Shown here in pieces: positions 25,369 to 33,289 of a DNA stretch of 52,849 bases (positions are counted from its first letter, which is position 1; each line of letters begins with the position of its first letter). The DNA is from UBA6182 sp964479585 (GTDB taxonomy: Bacteria > Bacillota_I > Bacilli_A > Erysipelotrichales > Erysipelotrichaceae): assembly GCA_964479585.1 (NCBI GenBank), contig CAYZMP010000005.1, positions 1 through 52,849 on the forward strand. Direction: 5' to 3'. The notes under the pieces are model-generated. The model did not search any database, had not been told where the DNA came from, and saw only the letters and a list, made by a program, of their open reading frames with translations. The translations under genes were made by a program, and so were the position numbers.

Positions 25369-27546
25369 TTACTTTTTGACAACAGGTTTTTTTCTAAACA
25401 CAAAGGATAATAAAACAAATAGTAGTCCTGTTGTGACAAACAACCATCCTAATGAAGGAGTATCAGAAGTATCCGGTATTAATGTTGGATCTTCTTGTTC
25501 AACTTCTTCTTCACCTAAATTAGGTGGTAGTAATACTGTATCAATAACATGAACAATTCCATTATCAGCTTCTAAATCAGTAGTGATTACAGTAGCTTCA
25601 CCATTAATAATGACAGAATCTAAAGTAAAGGTTAACTCTAGCATATCATTTAAGGTTGCGACTTTTAAGCCGTCGGTAATCTCACTTGCAAGTATTCGAT
25701 CAGATATAACATGATACAACAGAACTTTTGATAAGTCTTCGCTGTTAAGCAGTTCTTCTTTTGTAAGATCAAGTTCTTCTAATAGAGCTTCAAAGGCATC
25801 ATTAGTCGGTGCAAACACCGTAAATGGACCTAGACCTTGAAGTGTTTCTACTAGCTCAGCTTTTTGTAATGCTTCAACTAAAATACTAAAGTCATCACTT
25901 GAAAGAGCAATTTCGACAACAGTTTTAAAGGTTGTTTCTTGTTCTTGCTCTTCTTCTTCCTCTTCAACAGCACTTATTATGTATTCGGTAAAGTGATGAA
26001 CACGTAAGGTAAGTATATCTGTTGTTGGATCATAACTAGTTCTTTCAAAATCAATGTAGTCACTTAAGTTTTCCACTAGTGTATCATTATCCAACACTTC
26101 AAAATCCACAAATTCTAAGAAATTCTCACTTGTTACATCATCAAAACCAAGCGTTTCCATAGCATTTTCAAAAGTAATGGTTGCGCCAATGTTGCTTAAG
26201 AAGTTTAGTTTAGAAGTATCCACTTGAGCACGTAGTTTTTTGCTTGTAGCATCTTTTTCTAAACGAAAGGAATCACTTAACAATGTTAGTTGATTTGCAT
26301 TGTTCAATAAATCTAATCCAGGATCAAAGGATATTGTACCTACACCTTCTTTTTTTACAGGGAATTCTTTATCTGTGTTATACAAATTACTGTATGTTTT
26401 AAGAGCAGGCAATGAAACTCCTTCAATGTCAGCGATGTTAAAGTTAACAATCACTGGAAAAGGTTCTTTAAAATCACTAATCGCTTCTAATGCAAGCATC
26501 TTAGACCCTGGTGTAGCATCTTCCCAAAGTCCTATAACATGATAATCTTGAGTAAACTCATACACAAAATTATTGTTGCTTATAAAGGTGCCATCAACGG
26601 ATCGTAGTTCCACAACATAACCAATAAAACCAAACCCAAGAGCAGGGTCAATTTCACCACCAAAGTTTACGGTATGATCTTGATTACTTTCTATTGTAAA
26701 GTCAAAGTAGCTATTTTCTTGCCCAACAAAAATTGGTGCTACATCACAGCCAGTGTATGCAATATCACAAAATACAGTATGAACTCGTACATAGTTTAAC
26801 TCTGTCTTAAGTGAGTTTGTTCCAGGAAATTCATCATTAACAATATAATCATTGTCGTCATAACCTTTTGGTAAACTAGAAATTTCAATGTCCAATGAAT
26901 CGCCAACAAACAAAATACCATCCTCTCGGATTTCATCTAGGACAACCCACTCATTAAGGGTATCAAAAAAATCCATGTTACTAATTACAAATTCTGGATT
27001 GTCGTCCTCTGCTTCAGGTTCTAAAAAGAATCCCAACATAATTGTGTGTCTTTCATCTTGATAAAACCCAGTTGGTCCCCAAGGAGCACCAGGTTCAATA
27101 AAAATCGATAGACGTTCACCAATACTCATAGAATTTACATAGGTTACATGGTTTGCTCGATCAATGACTTCGTCATTATTGCCAAGCAAAGTAATGTTTT
27201 GAAAGTTTGGATAGTTTGGATCATTCAAAGCATAATCTAGACCAAACCAATTACGCCACCAATCAGCTGTCTTTATCCTTACTAAAACTGAATGTTCATC
27301 AAAGAGTGTGACATCTTCCTTTTTTTCTAATGTTACTTTAATTTTATTTCCTTGCCAGTATTGTGGGTGTTCTACCACAATTTCAAAAGCATCGGTCTGT
27401 ATTGGGGTGTCATAATTTCCATCATCATGATGCCCCGCATACGGATTATCTGGTAGTGGTGGTTGTGCTAAAATTGATAGAGGTATCAACGATACCACCA
27501 TCATAAAAGAAATAAGCACACCAAAAAACAAACGCTTTCTTTTCAT
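25369..27546 (-). CDS. Large cell-surface protein with fasciclin (FAS1) domain and C-terminal anchor
   Basis: I place the start at the ATG ending at 27546, which has GGAGGCG just upstream; the frame is open further but without a ribosome site. The 725-residue product has a signal peptide, then about 500 residues I cannot assign (beta-rich, many aromatic and acidic residues, one FCDIAYTGC pair of cysteines). A FAS1 domain lies near 540-675 (GPFTVFAPTNDAFEALL, LLYHVISDR, NGIVHVIDTVLLPP). The end is IPDTS at 690-694, a hydrophobic helix and a basic tail, the layout of a sortase signal with a non-standard motif. FAS1 domains mediate adhesion. A good TTGACA-18-TATAGT promoter lies upstream. Confidence 0.8.
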   Translation of the reverse strand: MKRKRLFFGVLISFMMVVSLIPLSILAQPPLPDNPYAGHHDDGNYDTPIQTDAFEIVVEHPQYWQGNKIKVTLEKKEDVTLFDEHSVLVRIKTADWWRNWFGLDYALNDPNYPNFQNITLLGNNDEVIDRANHVTYVNSMSIGERLSIFIEPGAPWGPTGFYQDERHTIMLGFFLEPEAEDDNPEFVISNMDFFDTLNEWVVLDEIREDGILFVGDSLDIEISSLPKGYDDNDYIVNDEFPGTNSLKTELNYVRVHTVFCDIAYTGCDVAPIFVGQENSYFDFTIESNQDHTVNFGGEIDPALGFGFIGYVVELRSVDGTFISNNNFVYEFTQDYHVIGLWEDATPGSKMLALEAISDFKEPFPVIVNFNIADIEGVSLPALKTYSNLYNTDKEFPVKKEGVGTISFDPGLDLLNNANQLTLLSDSFRLEKDATSKKLRAQVDTSKLNFLSNIGATITFENAMETLGFDDVTSENFLEFVDFEVLDNDTLVENLSDYIDFERTSYDPTTDILTLRVHHFTEYIISAVEEEEEEQEQETTFKTVVEIALSSDDFSILVEALQKAELVETLQGLGPFTVFAPTNDAFEALLEELDLTKEELLNSEDLSKVLLYHVISDRILASEITDGLKVATLNDMLELTFTLDSVIINGEATVITTDLEADNGIVHVIDTVLLPPNLGEEEVEQEDPTLIPDTSDTPSLGWLFVTTGLLFVLLSFVFRKKPVVKK

Positions 27547-27651
27547 TTCGCCTCCTTTTTTTTCTTTAATTGTAAATCTTTTTTTCATAAGCATTCACAT
27601 CAGTAGGTGTTTATTGCTACATAAATACCTTTTTATGCTCTATTTAAGTAC

Positions 27652-27681
27652 ACTATATCGAATGTGATGGTGAGTTGTCAA
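27652..27681 (-). promoter_or_regulatory. Promoter of the fasciclin-domain gene
   Basis: On the minus strand TTGACA (27676-27681) is followed after 18 bases by TATAGT (27652-27657), about 105 bases before the chosen start codon. Confidence 0.7.
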
Positions 27682-27819
27682 TTAATTCACGAAAAAAGTT
27701 TGAAAATCAAAGGTTATCTCATGAACGTTGTATAAATTACTATCAATGAGTAAACAAGTGTTTTAATACCAATTAAAATAGATATACATGCTAACTGCAC
27801 AATAAATAGTCACAACAGC

Positions 27820-27848
27820 TTGAGTTATTTGCGTTTGTTTCCTATAAT
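27820..27848 (+). promoter_or_regulatory. Promoter of buk and probably galE
   Basis: TTGAGT (27820-27825) is followed after exactly 17 bases by TATAAT (27843-27848), about 90 bases before the butyrate kinase start. Confidence 0.7.
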
Positions 27849-27939
27849 AGAGATAACAAAGAATGCAGAAAATATTGAATGAAAACTAAAGGGAGACATT
27901 TAGTTTTTTATAAGTATAAAATAAGCAGGAGAAAAAACT

Positions 27940-29001
27940 ATGGCACAAATCTTTGTATGTAACATTGGATCAACCTCCACTAAGGTTGGCTACTTTTTAG
28001 ATAAGCAACAAGTAAAAGAACATACGATACGTTATAGCCCTGAAGATTTTAAAGGGCAAACATCGTTGTTTGACCAACAAGCAAGACGTACCAAAGACAT
28101 TGAAAGTTTTTGTGCAGTGCAAGGAATTAACCTTTCAAGTATGGATGTCATTGTTGTTCGTGGTGGTGTAATCAAACCACTTATGGGTGGAATCTATGCC
28201 ATTGATGAAAACGTGCTTGATGATGTTCGTTCGATGCGTTATGGGAAACATGCTAGTAACTTAGGTTTATTAATAGGGTATGATTGGAAAAATAGATACG
28301 GTGTCGATGTGGTGTTTGTAGATCCACCAGTTACGGATGAATTATCACTTTTAGCCCGATATTCTGGATTAAAAGGATATGAAAGACGTTCTATCTTTCA
28401 TGCCTTAAACCATAAACAAACCGCACGAAATTACGCAGCGAAAGTAAATAAGGATTTAAATGATTTACGACTTATTATTGTGCATGCTGGTGGTGGCATT
28501 TCAGTTAGTGCATGCAAGGGTGGTCGGATTGTGGATGTAAACAACGCTCTTGATGGAGAAGGACCATTTACTCCATCACGAGTTGGTGGTGTTAGTTCTG
28601 AAATTGTGCTGCAACTTGTGGAAGAAAATGATGGAGATACAAACAAGGTAAGGGATATCCTTATTAACCAAGGTGGGTTAATGTCTTACTTTGATACTCA
28701 TGATATGAAAAGTTTAGTCGCACAAATGGACACAAACCAAGAAATAGAGTGGGTTATTGATGCGATGATCTATCAAATAGCCAAAGAAGTAGGGGCTATG
28801 GCTACGGTACTACGAGGTAAAGTGGATCAAATCTTATTAACAGGAGGGCTTATCTTTAATCAAGCATTTGCGAATCGTTTAAGTGCTCGCATTGATTGGA
28901 TTAGTGATATTACAACTTATCCTGGAGAAGATGAACTATTAGCCATGGCTATGGGTGGCTATCGTTATTTAAACAAAGAAGAAGAATTACTAACATATTA
29001 A
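27940..29001 (+). CDS. buk: Butyrate kinase family protein
   Basis: The 353-residue protein is of the acetokinase/sugar-kinase fold. The N-terminal phosphate loop is CNIGSTSTKVG. Then come RGGVIKPLMGGIYAIDE and HASNLGLLIGYD, typical of Buk, then VHAGGGISVSA, DGEGPFTPSRVGG and a C-terminal LLTGGLIFNQAF. Butyrate kinases make ATP from butyryl phosphate or related branched acyl phosphates. No phosphotransbutyrylase gene is next to it, so the donor pathway must be elsewhere or the substrate differs. It has a good promoter and is followed after eight bases by galE, probably co-transcribed. Confidence 0.88.
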   Translation: MAQIFVCNIGSTSTKVGYFLDKQQVKEHTIRYSPEDFKGQTSLFDQQARRTKDIESFCAVQGINLSSMDVIVVRGGVIKPLMGGIYAIDENVLDDVRSMRYGKHASNLGLLIGYDWKNRYGVDVVFVDPPVTDELSLLARYSGLKGYERRSIFHALNHKQTARNYAAKVNKDLNDLRLIIVHAGGGISVSACKGGRIVDVNNALDGEGPFTPSRVGGVSSEIVLQLVEENDGDTNKVRDILINQGGLMSYFDTHDMKSLVAQMDTNQEIEWVIDAMIYQIAKEVGAMATVLRGKVDQILLTGGLIFNQAFANRLSARIDWISDITTYPGEDELLAMAMGGYRYLNKEEELLTY

Positions 29002-29009
29002 GGAGCAAC

Positions 29010-29999
29010 ATGAACATATTAGTGACAGGTGGCTTAGGCTACATTGGTTCACACACATGTGTGGAACTTTTAAAACACAATCATAACGTTGTTATTGTGG
29101 ATAATTTATCCAATACAGAGATAGATGTCCTAGATAAAATTAAACACCTAACAAACAAAGATATCCCATTTTATCAAGTGGATGTAAGCAAAGAAAATGA
29201 AATTGATAAAGTGTTTAAGAAACACTCCTTTGATGGCATTATTCATTTTGCAGGATATAAAGCAGTAGGTGAGTCGGTAGAAAAACCATTAGAGTATTAT
29301 CAAAACAATGTTCTTAGTACAATTGTTCTAGCAAGACTTGCTTTACAGTATAATGTACCTCGATTTGTGTTTTCTTCTTCCGCAACTGTCTATGGTGATC
29401 AAGTGTCTCCCTTTAAAGAAGACATGCCATTACTTAAAACAACCAACCCTTATGGCGAAAGTAAAGCAATGAGTGAACGAGTATTAGAAGATACAGCAAA
29501 TGCAAACCCAAACTTTGGTGTGTGCTTGCTTCGCTATTTCAATCCTGTTGGAGCTCATAGTAGCGCTTTAATAGGTGAGCGACCTAAGGGAATTCCTAAT
29601 AATTTAATGCCATATATTACCCAAACCGCTAAAGGGTTACGAGAAAAATTGTTTGTTTTTGGCAATGATTATCCCACCCACGATGGAACAGGAATACGAG
29701 ATTATATTCATGTGGTGGATTTAGCTGTTGGTCATGTGTTAGCGATTGAACAGCTTAAAGCAGGAACACACATTTACAATTTAGGAACAGGTCAAGGAGT
29801 TTCGGTATTAGAACTTATAGAAACCTTTAAAAGGGTTAATAAGGTTGATATCCCTTATGAAATTGTAGAGCGACGAGCAGGTGATATTGCAATATCGTAT
29901 GCCGATGCAACTAAAGCAGAAAAAGAGCTTGGTTTTAAAACAAAACATAGTGTAGAAGATATGGTAAAAGATGCCTATAACTTTGAGAAAAACAATTAA
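29010..29999 (+). CDS. galE: UDP-glucose 4-epimerase (second copy)
   Basis: A 329-residue extended SDR with GGLGYIG at residues 7-13, FSSSATVYG, NPYGESKAMSE containing the YxxxK, and GTGIRDYIHVVDLA. It is plainly a paralogue of the enzyme at 11591-12583 across its whole length. CGN codons dominate for Arg (8 of 10), as in the neighbouring core genes, so this is the likely ancestral housekeeping copy. It makes UDP-galactose for envelope glycans. The preceding gene is butyrate kinase and the two share a promoter. Confidence 0.92.
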   Translation: MNILVTGGLGYIGSHTCVELLKHNHNVVIVDNLSNTEIDVLDKIKHLTNKDIPFYQVDVSKENEIDKVFKKHSFDGIIHFAGYKAVGESVEKPLEYYQNNVLSTIVLARLALQYNVPRFVFSSSATVYGDQVSPFKEDMPLLKTTNPYGESKAMSERVLEDTANANPNFGVCLLRYFNPVGAHSSALIGERPKGIPNNLMPYITQTAKGLREKLFVFGNDYPTHDGTGIRDYIHVVDLAVGHVLAIEQLKAGTHIYNLGTGQGVSVLELIETFKRVNKVDIPYEIVERRAGDIAISYADATKAEKELGFKTKHSVEDMVKDAYNFEKNN

Positions 30000-30019
30000 G
30001 AAAGAGTCGTGGTGAGGCT

Positions 30020-30607
30020 ATGCAAAAGTTTGAATACAATGGAAAAACATACATTAAGATAAAACAAGACTGGTATAGTGAAATTGGGGAGAAACTGCCT
30101 TTAAAGACAGCGGTAACCTTAGATGCGGAGTTTAATCAAATGCTCATTGAAAATGAGCAATCGATTGTTAAGCTACTTGATCAAACGCGTCATTACTTAA
30201 ACATTGGTAGTACTAAGCGTGCGTATGAAGTGATTGTTGAAGCACTCTCTTTAGCAACCAACAATCCTGAACAAACACAGTTTTTACCAAGTGTGCTTGT
30301 GATGGTTGCTACCGTGAGTAAAGCAGTCGAACAAGTAGAAGAAGCCATTGAGACGTTTTTACGTGTGCTTAAAAAAGAGCATGAAATTGATAAAAACCCG
30401 CAAGTGCAAACGGCACTAGCGTCATTGTATCTTGATGTTAAAAAGCCTGAAGAAGCATTAGAGTTAGCACAAAAGGCGATGGTTAATTTTAGAAAAAACA
30501 AGCGCAAAGTATCGGATGAACTAATGATTGTATGGTCAAAGCTAAAAAAAGACTTTCCAGAAACATACAATGCATATCGAGAGCAGGTAAAAAATGCCGG
30601 AAAATAA
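30020..30607 (+). CDS. TPR-like helical-repeat protein
   Basis: The 195-residue cytoplasmic protein begins with a short beta region (FEYNGKTYIKIKQDWYSE). From about residue 45 it is all helical, with TPR-like helix pairs; the clearest is TALASLYLDVKKPEEALELAQKAM. It has no signal or membrane segment. TPR folds bind other proteins; the partner is unknown. It follows galE by 20 bases and ends in an intrinsic terminator whose stem begins within its last codons. Confidence 0.65.
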   Translation: MQKFEYNGKTYIKIKQDWYSEIGEKLPLKTAVTLDAEFNQMLIENEQSIVKLLDQTRHYLNIGSTKRAYEVIVEALSLATNNPEQTQFLPSVLVMVATVSKAVEQVEEAIETFLRVLKKEHEIDKNPQVQTALASLYLDVKKPEEALELAQKAMVNFRKNKRKVSDELMIVWSKLKKDFPETYNAYREQVKNAGK

Positions 30608-30618
30608 CCGGCTTTTTT
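30596..30618 (+). terminator. Intrinsic terminator after the TPR-like gene
   Basis: GCCGG (30596-30600) pairs with CCGGC (30608-30612), followed by six T residues. The stop codon lies in the loop. Confidence 0.8.
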
Positions 30619-30671
30619 ATAGAGCTATTTAAGGTTTGTGTTGTTTCTGTTACAATAGCTATGGAGAAAAT

Positions 30672-31478
30672 ATGAGACGATTTTATTTACGAAGATTATC
30701 TACAGAAATTAAAGTATACATTGTGTTAGCGTTATTGTTATTTAGCGTCGTTGGTTATGCCATTTTAAGAAGTGGTTGGCTTCAACCTCGTACTTTTGAT
30801 GATACGCTTTTTGATCAAGAAGAATGTCTAGATCAAAAGCGCCTTTTTAACCATAGCGAACAACCAAGAAAAGATGTTGAAGAGATTGAAGATGTCGCAA
30901 ACTTAATGGTTGTGCCTTTTATAAACAACAATCGCGGTAATGGACTCTTTGGTATTATTGATCATGATGGTAGTGTAATCGTCGAGCCAACTTTTGAATT
31001 TTTCACTGAAGTGTATGGTGGTATTATACGTTCGGTTGATGAAAACAATGTCGCCACCTTTTATGATTTAGAGTTAAATGTCCTTCCTACAAGGACTGCT
31101 TCACGTGAGTTTTACGATGCGAAACGACAATATCGTATCTTTAAAGAAGTAAACACCAATCCTGCATACACACTTATTAATCGTAGTTCACTTTCACCAG
31201 CTATGTTACAGAAGATTGAAGAAACTGCACAACTTGAAGTGTTTTATTTAAGCTATTATAAAGAACCGATTGATTTTTATAGCATACGACTACTATCTTC
31301 GGTGCATGAACGTGTGTTTGTGGTGTTTGATGAAAACTTAGAATTTATCAAAGAAGAATACTACACTCAACCTGTCTACTTTGAAGAAAATGGCATTGCA
31401 AAAGTACAGCGCAGTTGTAGTGTTGCTTATATGAATACTGAAGGTGAGTATATTTGGTATGTGGATGGCGATTATTAG
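30672..31478 (+). CDS. Membrane-anchored protein with WG-repeat-like segment
   Basis: I choose ATG 30672 behind GGAGAAAAT; the open frame back to 30636 has no better start. The 268-residue product has a short basic N-terminus, one membrane helix (VYIVLALLLFSVVGYAIL), and an outside domain. LFGIIDHDGSVIVEPTFEFF resembles a WG (KWG) repeat, and the C-terminal AYMNTEGEYIWYVDGD fits a second one. Function is unknown. It lies alone between two terminators, directly upstream of the division cluster. Confidence 0.6.
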   Translation: MRRFYLRRLSTEIKVYIVLALLLFSVVGYAILRSGWLQPRTFDDTLFDQEECLDQKRLFNHSEQPRKDVEEIEDVANLMVVPFINNNRGNGLFGIIDHDGSVIVEPTFEFFTEVYGGIIRSVDENNVATFYDLELNVLPTRTASREFYDAKRQYRIFKEVNTNPAYTLINRSSLSPAMLQKIEETAQLEVFYLSYYKEPIDFYSIRLLSSVHERVFVVFDENLEFIKEEYYTQPVYFEENGIAKVQRSCSVAYMNTEGEYIWYVDGDY

Positions 31479-31502
31479 ACATAAACAAGCATAATATGAT
31501 CA

Positions 31503-31529
31503 AGAAGGGCATGACCCTTCTTTTTTTTT
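31503..31529 (+). terminator. Strong intrinsic terminator ahead of the dcw cluster
   Basis: AGAAGGG (31503-31509) pairs with CCCTTCT (31515-31521), followed by a run of T to 31529. It insulates the division cluster from upstream transcription. Confidence 0.9.
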
Positions 31530-31582
31530 GTGAAAAAACATAAAAAACGGGGTTTTTACTATACAAATGTGTCAACTTTGAT

Positions 31583-31629
31583 TATAATGGTGGTAGAAAG
31601 TGGGACAAAGTGTCATAAAGTGGTAGAAC
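31583..31629 (+). promoter_or_regulatory. mraZ promoter -10 and four MraZ-type operator boxes
   Basis: TATAAT at 31583-31588 is followed at once by four 10-bp direct repeats: 31590-31599, 31600-31609, 31610-31619 and 31620-31629. They have the form GTGG or GTGT plus six bases ending mostly in AAA. Tandem AAAGTG(G/T) boxes with 10-bp period are the known MraZ operator in mollicutes. The last box ends one base before the mraZ ATG, so binding could also mask the ribosome site. Confidence 0.8.
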
Positions 31630-31630
31630 A

Positions 31631-32062
31631 ATGTTCATAGGAGAATACAAACACAACCTAGATGGCAAGGGTAGAATTATTATTCCTGCTAAGTTTCGTG
31701 AAAACTTTGGAGCATCTATGATCGTGACACGCGGTTTAGATGGGTGTTTGACGCTGTATTCTTTAGAACAATGGGACAGTATTTTAAGTCAACTAAAAAA
31801 GCTTCCTACCACAAAAAAAGAATCACGTATGTATGTGCACATGATTAGTGCAAAAGCAGCGCAAGTAAGTTTAGATAATCAAGGTCGTATTTTACTTCCT
31901 CAATCCCTTATTAGTGCCGCAACCCTTGAAAAAGAATGTGTGGTTGTTGGTGTTGTCGATCACGTAGAAATATGGGATCAAGGTTTATGGGAAAACTACT
32001 ATCAGTCAGCTTCTGATTCCTTTGAAGATATTGCTGAGAGCTTAACGGACTTTCTAGTATGA
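31631..32062 (+). CDS. mraZ: Transcriptional regulator MraZ
   Basis: The 143-residue protein begins MFIGEYKHNLDGKGRIIIPAKFRE, the double-psi beta-barrel (AbrB-like) motif of MraZ, with a second copy near LDNQGRILLPQSL. MraZ forms rings and binds tandem boxes in its own leader, repressing or tuning the division and cell wall operon. Four such boxes lie directly before the start codon. It is first in the classic dcw order and overlaps rsmH by four bases. The ribosome site is weak and lies inside the boxes. Confidence 0.95.
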   Translation: MFIGEYKHNLDGKGRIIIPAKFRENFGASMIVTRGLDGCLTLYSLEQWDSILSQLKKLPTTKKESRMYVHMISAKAAQVSLDNQGRILLPQSLISAATLEKECVVVGVVDHVEIWDQGLWENYYQSASDSFEDIAESLTDFLV

Positions 32063-32979
32063 AACACATCCCAGTTATGCTTGATGAGTGTATAGAAGCA
32101 TTAAACATAAACCCACATGGAACATACGTGGATGCTACCTTTGGTTATGGTGGGCATTCTAAAGCTATCTTAGAACGATTAATAGATGGAAAGCTTATTG
32201 TCTTTGATCAAGATGTTCATGCGATTAATACAGCAAAAGCACTCCAACTGACACAACCAAACTTAGTGCATGTTATTTTTGATAATTACGCCAATCTTAA
32301 AAGTAGATTAGCTGAGCATAACATACACAACGTCGATGGTATCTTAGCAGATTGTGGGGTGTCATCGATGCAACTTGATGAAGCTAAGCGTGGGTTCTCT
32401 TATCGCTTTGATGCCAAACTTGATATGCGCATGAACCAAACACAAACACTATCTGCTTATGAAGTAGTAAATACATACTCTAAAGAACAACTACTTGATA
32501 TCTTATACTCCTATGGGGAAGAAAAGTATGCAAAAGGAATTGTTCGAGAAATAGTAGCAGCACGAAAAGTTAAACCAATACAAACAACCTTTGAACTTGT
32601 AGATCTTATTAAAAAAGGGTATCCAATCAAAGCATTATCAAAACCAGGTCATCCTGCCAAACAAACCTTTCAAGCCATTCGTATTGAAGTTAATGATGAA
32701 TTACAGTCACTAAAAAAAATGGTGGAAGAAGGATTAGACTTGTTAAATCCAAAAGGAAGAATGGCAATTATAAGCTTTCATTCCTTAGAAGATCGCATTG
32801 TAAAAAATGCCTTTAATAAAGTAAGTAAAGCTCCTAAGGTGGATAAACGATTACCACAGTTAGAAGTTAGCTTAGAATATCAACTTGTCAATAACAAAAT
32901 CATTCTTGCTAAAGAGGATGAGAGTATAAACAATCCAAGAAGTGCCAGTGCAAAATTAAGAGTCATAGAAAGGAAGTGA
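32059..32979 (+). CDS. rsmH: 16S rRNA m4C1402 methyltransferase RsmH
   Basis: A 306-residue SAM-dependent methyltransferase, formerly MraW. It starts KHIPVMLDECIEAL and has the SAM site YVDATFGYGGHSKAIL. GILADCGVSSMQLDEAKRGFSY and AIISFHSLEDRIVKN are signature segments. It N4-methylates C1402 of 16S rRNA. The four-base ATGA overlap with mraZ and close spacing to ftsL show operon membership. Length is normal. Confidence 0.96.
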   Translation: MKHIPVMLDECIEALNINPHGTYVDATFGYGGHSKAILERLIDGKLIVFDQDVHAINTAKALQLTQPNLVHVIFDNYANLKSRLAEHNIHNVDGILADCGVSSMQLDEAKRGFSYRFDAKLDMRMNQTQTLSAYEVVNTYSKEQLLDILYSYGEEKYAKGIVREIVAARKVKPIQTTFELVDLIKKGYPIKALSKPGHPAKQTFQAIRIEVNDELQSLKKMVEEGLDLLNPKGRMAIISFHSLEDRIVKNAFNKVSKAPKVDKRLPQLEVSLEYQLVNNKIILAKEDESINNPRSASAKLRVIERK

Positions 32980-32983
32980 ACGT

Positions 32984-33289
32984 ATGGCAAAAACTAAAAT
33001 AGTAAAAACTCGAAAGTATCGTTGGCGAGTGTGGGTGATGACCTTCTTTACGATTATGGTCACTGCTCAAATCATTAGTGCAATTGGTTTACGTACATAC
33101 CAAACTTCTTTAAGTGTCAAAATACAACAAACAGAACGTGCGATTGCTGTTTTACAAACAGAAAATGAAGCATTGCAAGTAGATATTGGAAGACTTAGCA
33201 ATTACAATCGTATTGTAGCGATGGCCAATGAACAAGGGTATAGTTCGGTAAATCAAAATGTCATCAGCGTCATCAACAGAAATGACTAG
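32984..33289 (+). CDS. ftsL: Cell division protein FtsL (FtsL/DivIC-like)
   Basis: The 101-residue protein has a basic cytoplasmic N-terminus, one membrane helix (VMTFFTIMVTAQIISAIGL), and a coiled-coil region (IQQTERAIAVLQTENEALQVDIGRL), the FtsL/DivIC layout. Sequence conservation in the family is poor, so position between rsmH and the division PBP is the main support. It would form part of the divisome with DivIB and DivIC partners. Its last codons overlap the next gene. Confidence 0.85.
   Translation: MAKTKIVKTRKYRWRVWVMTFFTIMVTAQIISAIGLRTYQTSLSVKIQQTERAIAVLQTENEALQVDIGRLSNYNRIVAMANEQGYSSVNQNVISVINRND

Larger units (their letters stand above)
27595..27939. other. Divergent promoter region between the fasciclin gene and buk
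   Basis: The 345 bases carry one good promoter for each direction (27652-27681 minus, 27820-27848 plus). I see no ORF or structured RNA here. Confidence 0.6.

Noticed and set aside
31590..31629. The four 10-bp repeats as a CRISPR-like or satellite array
   Set aside because: Unit length, position at mraZ and the AAAGTG(G/T) core match MraZ boxes.
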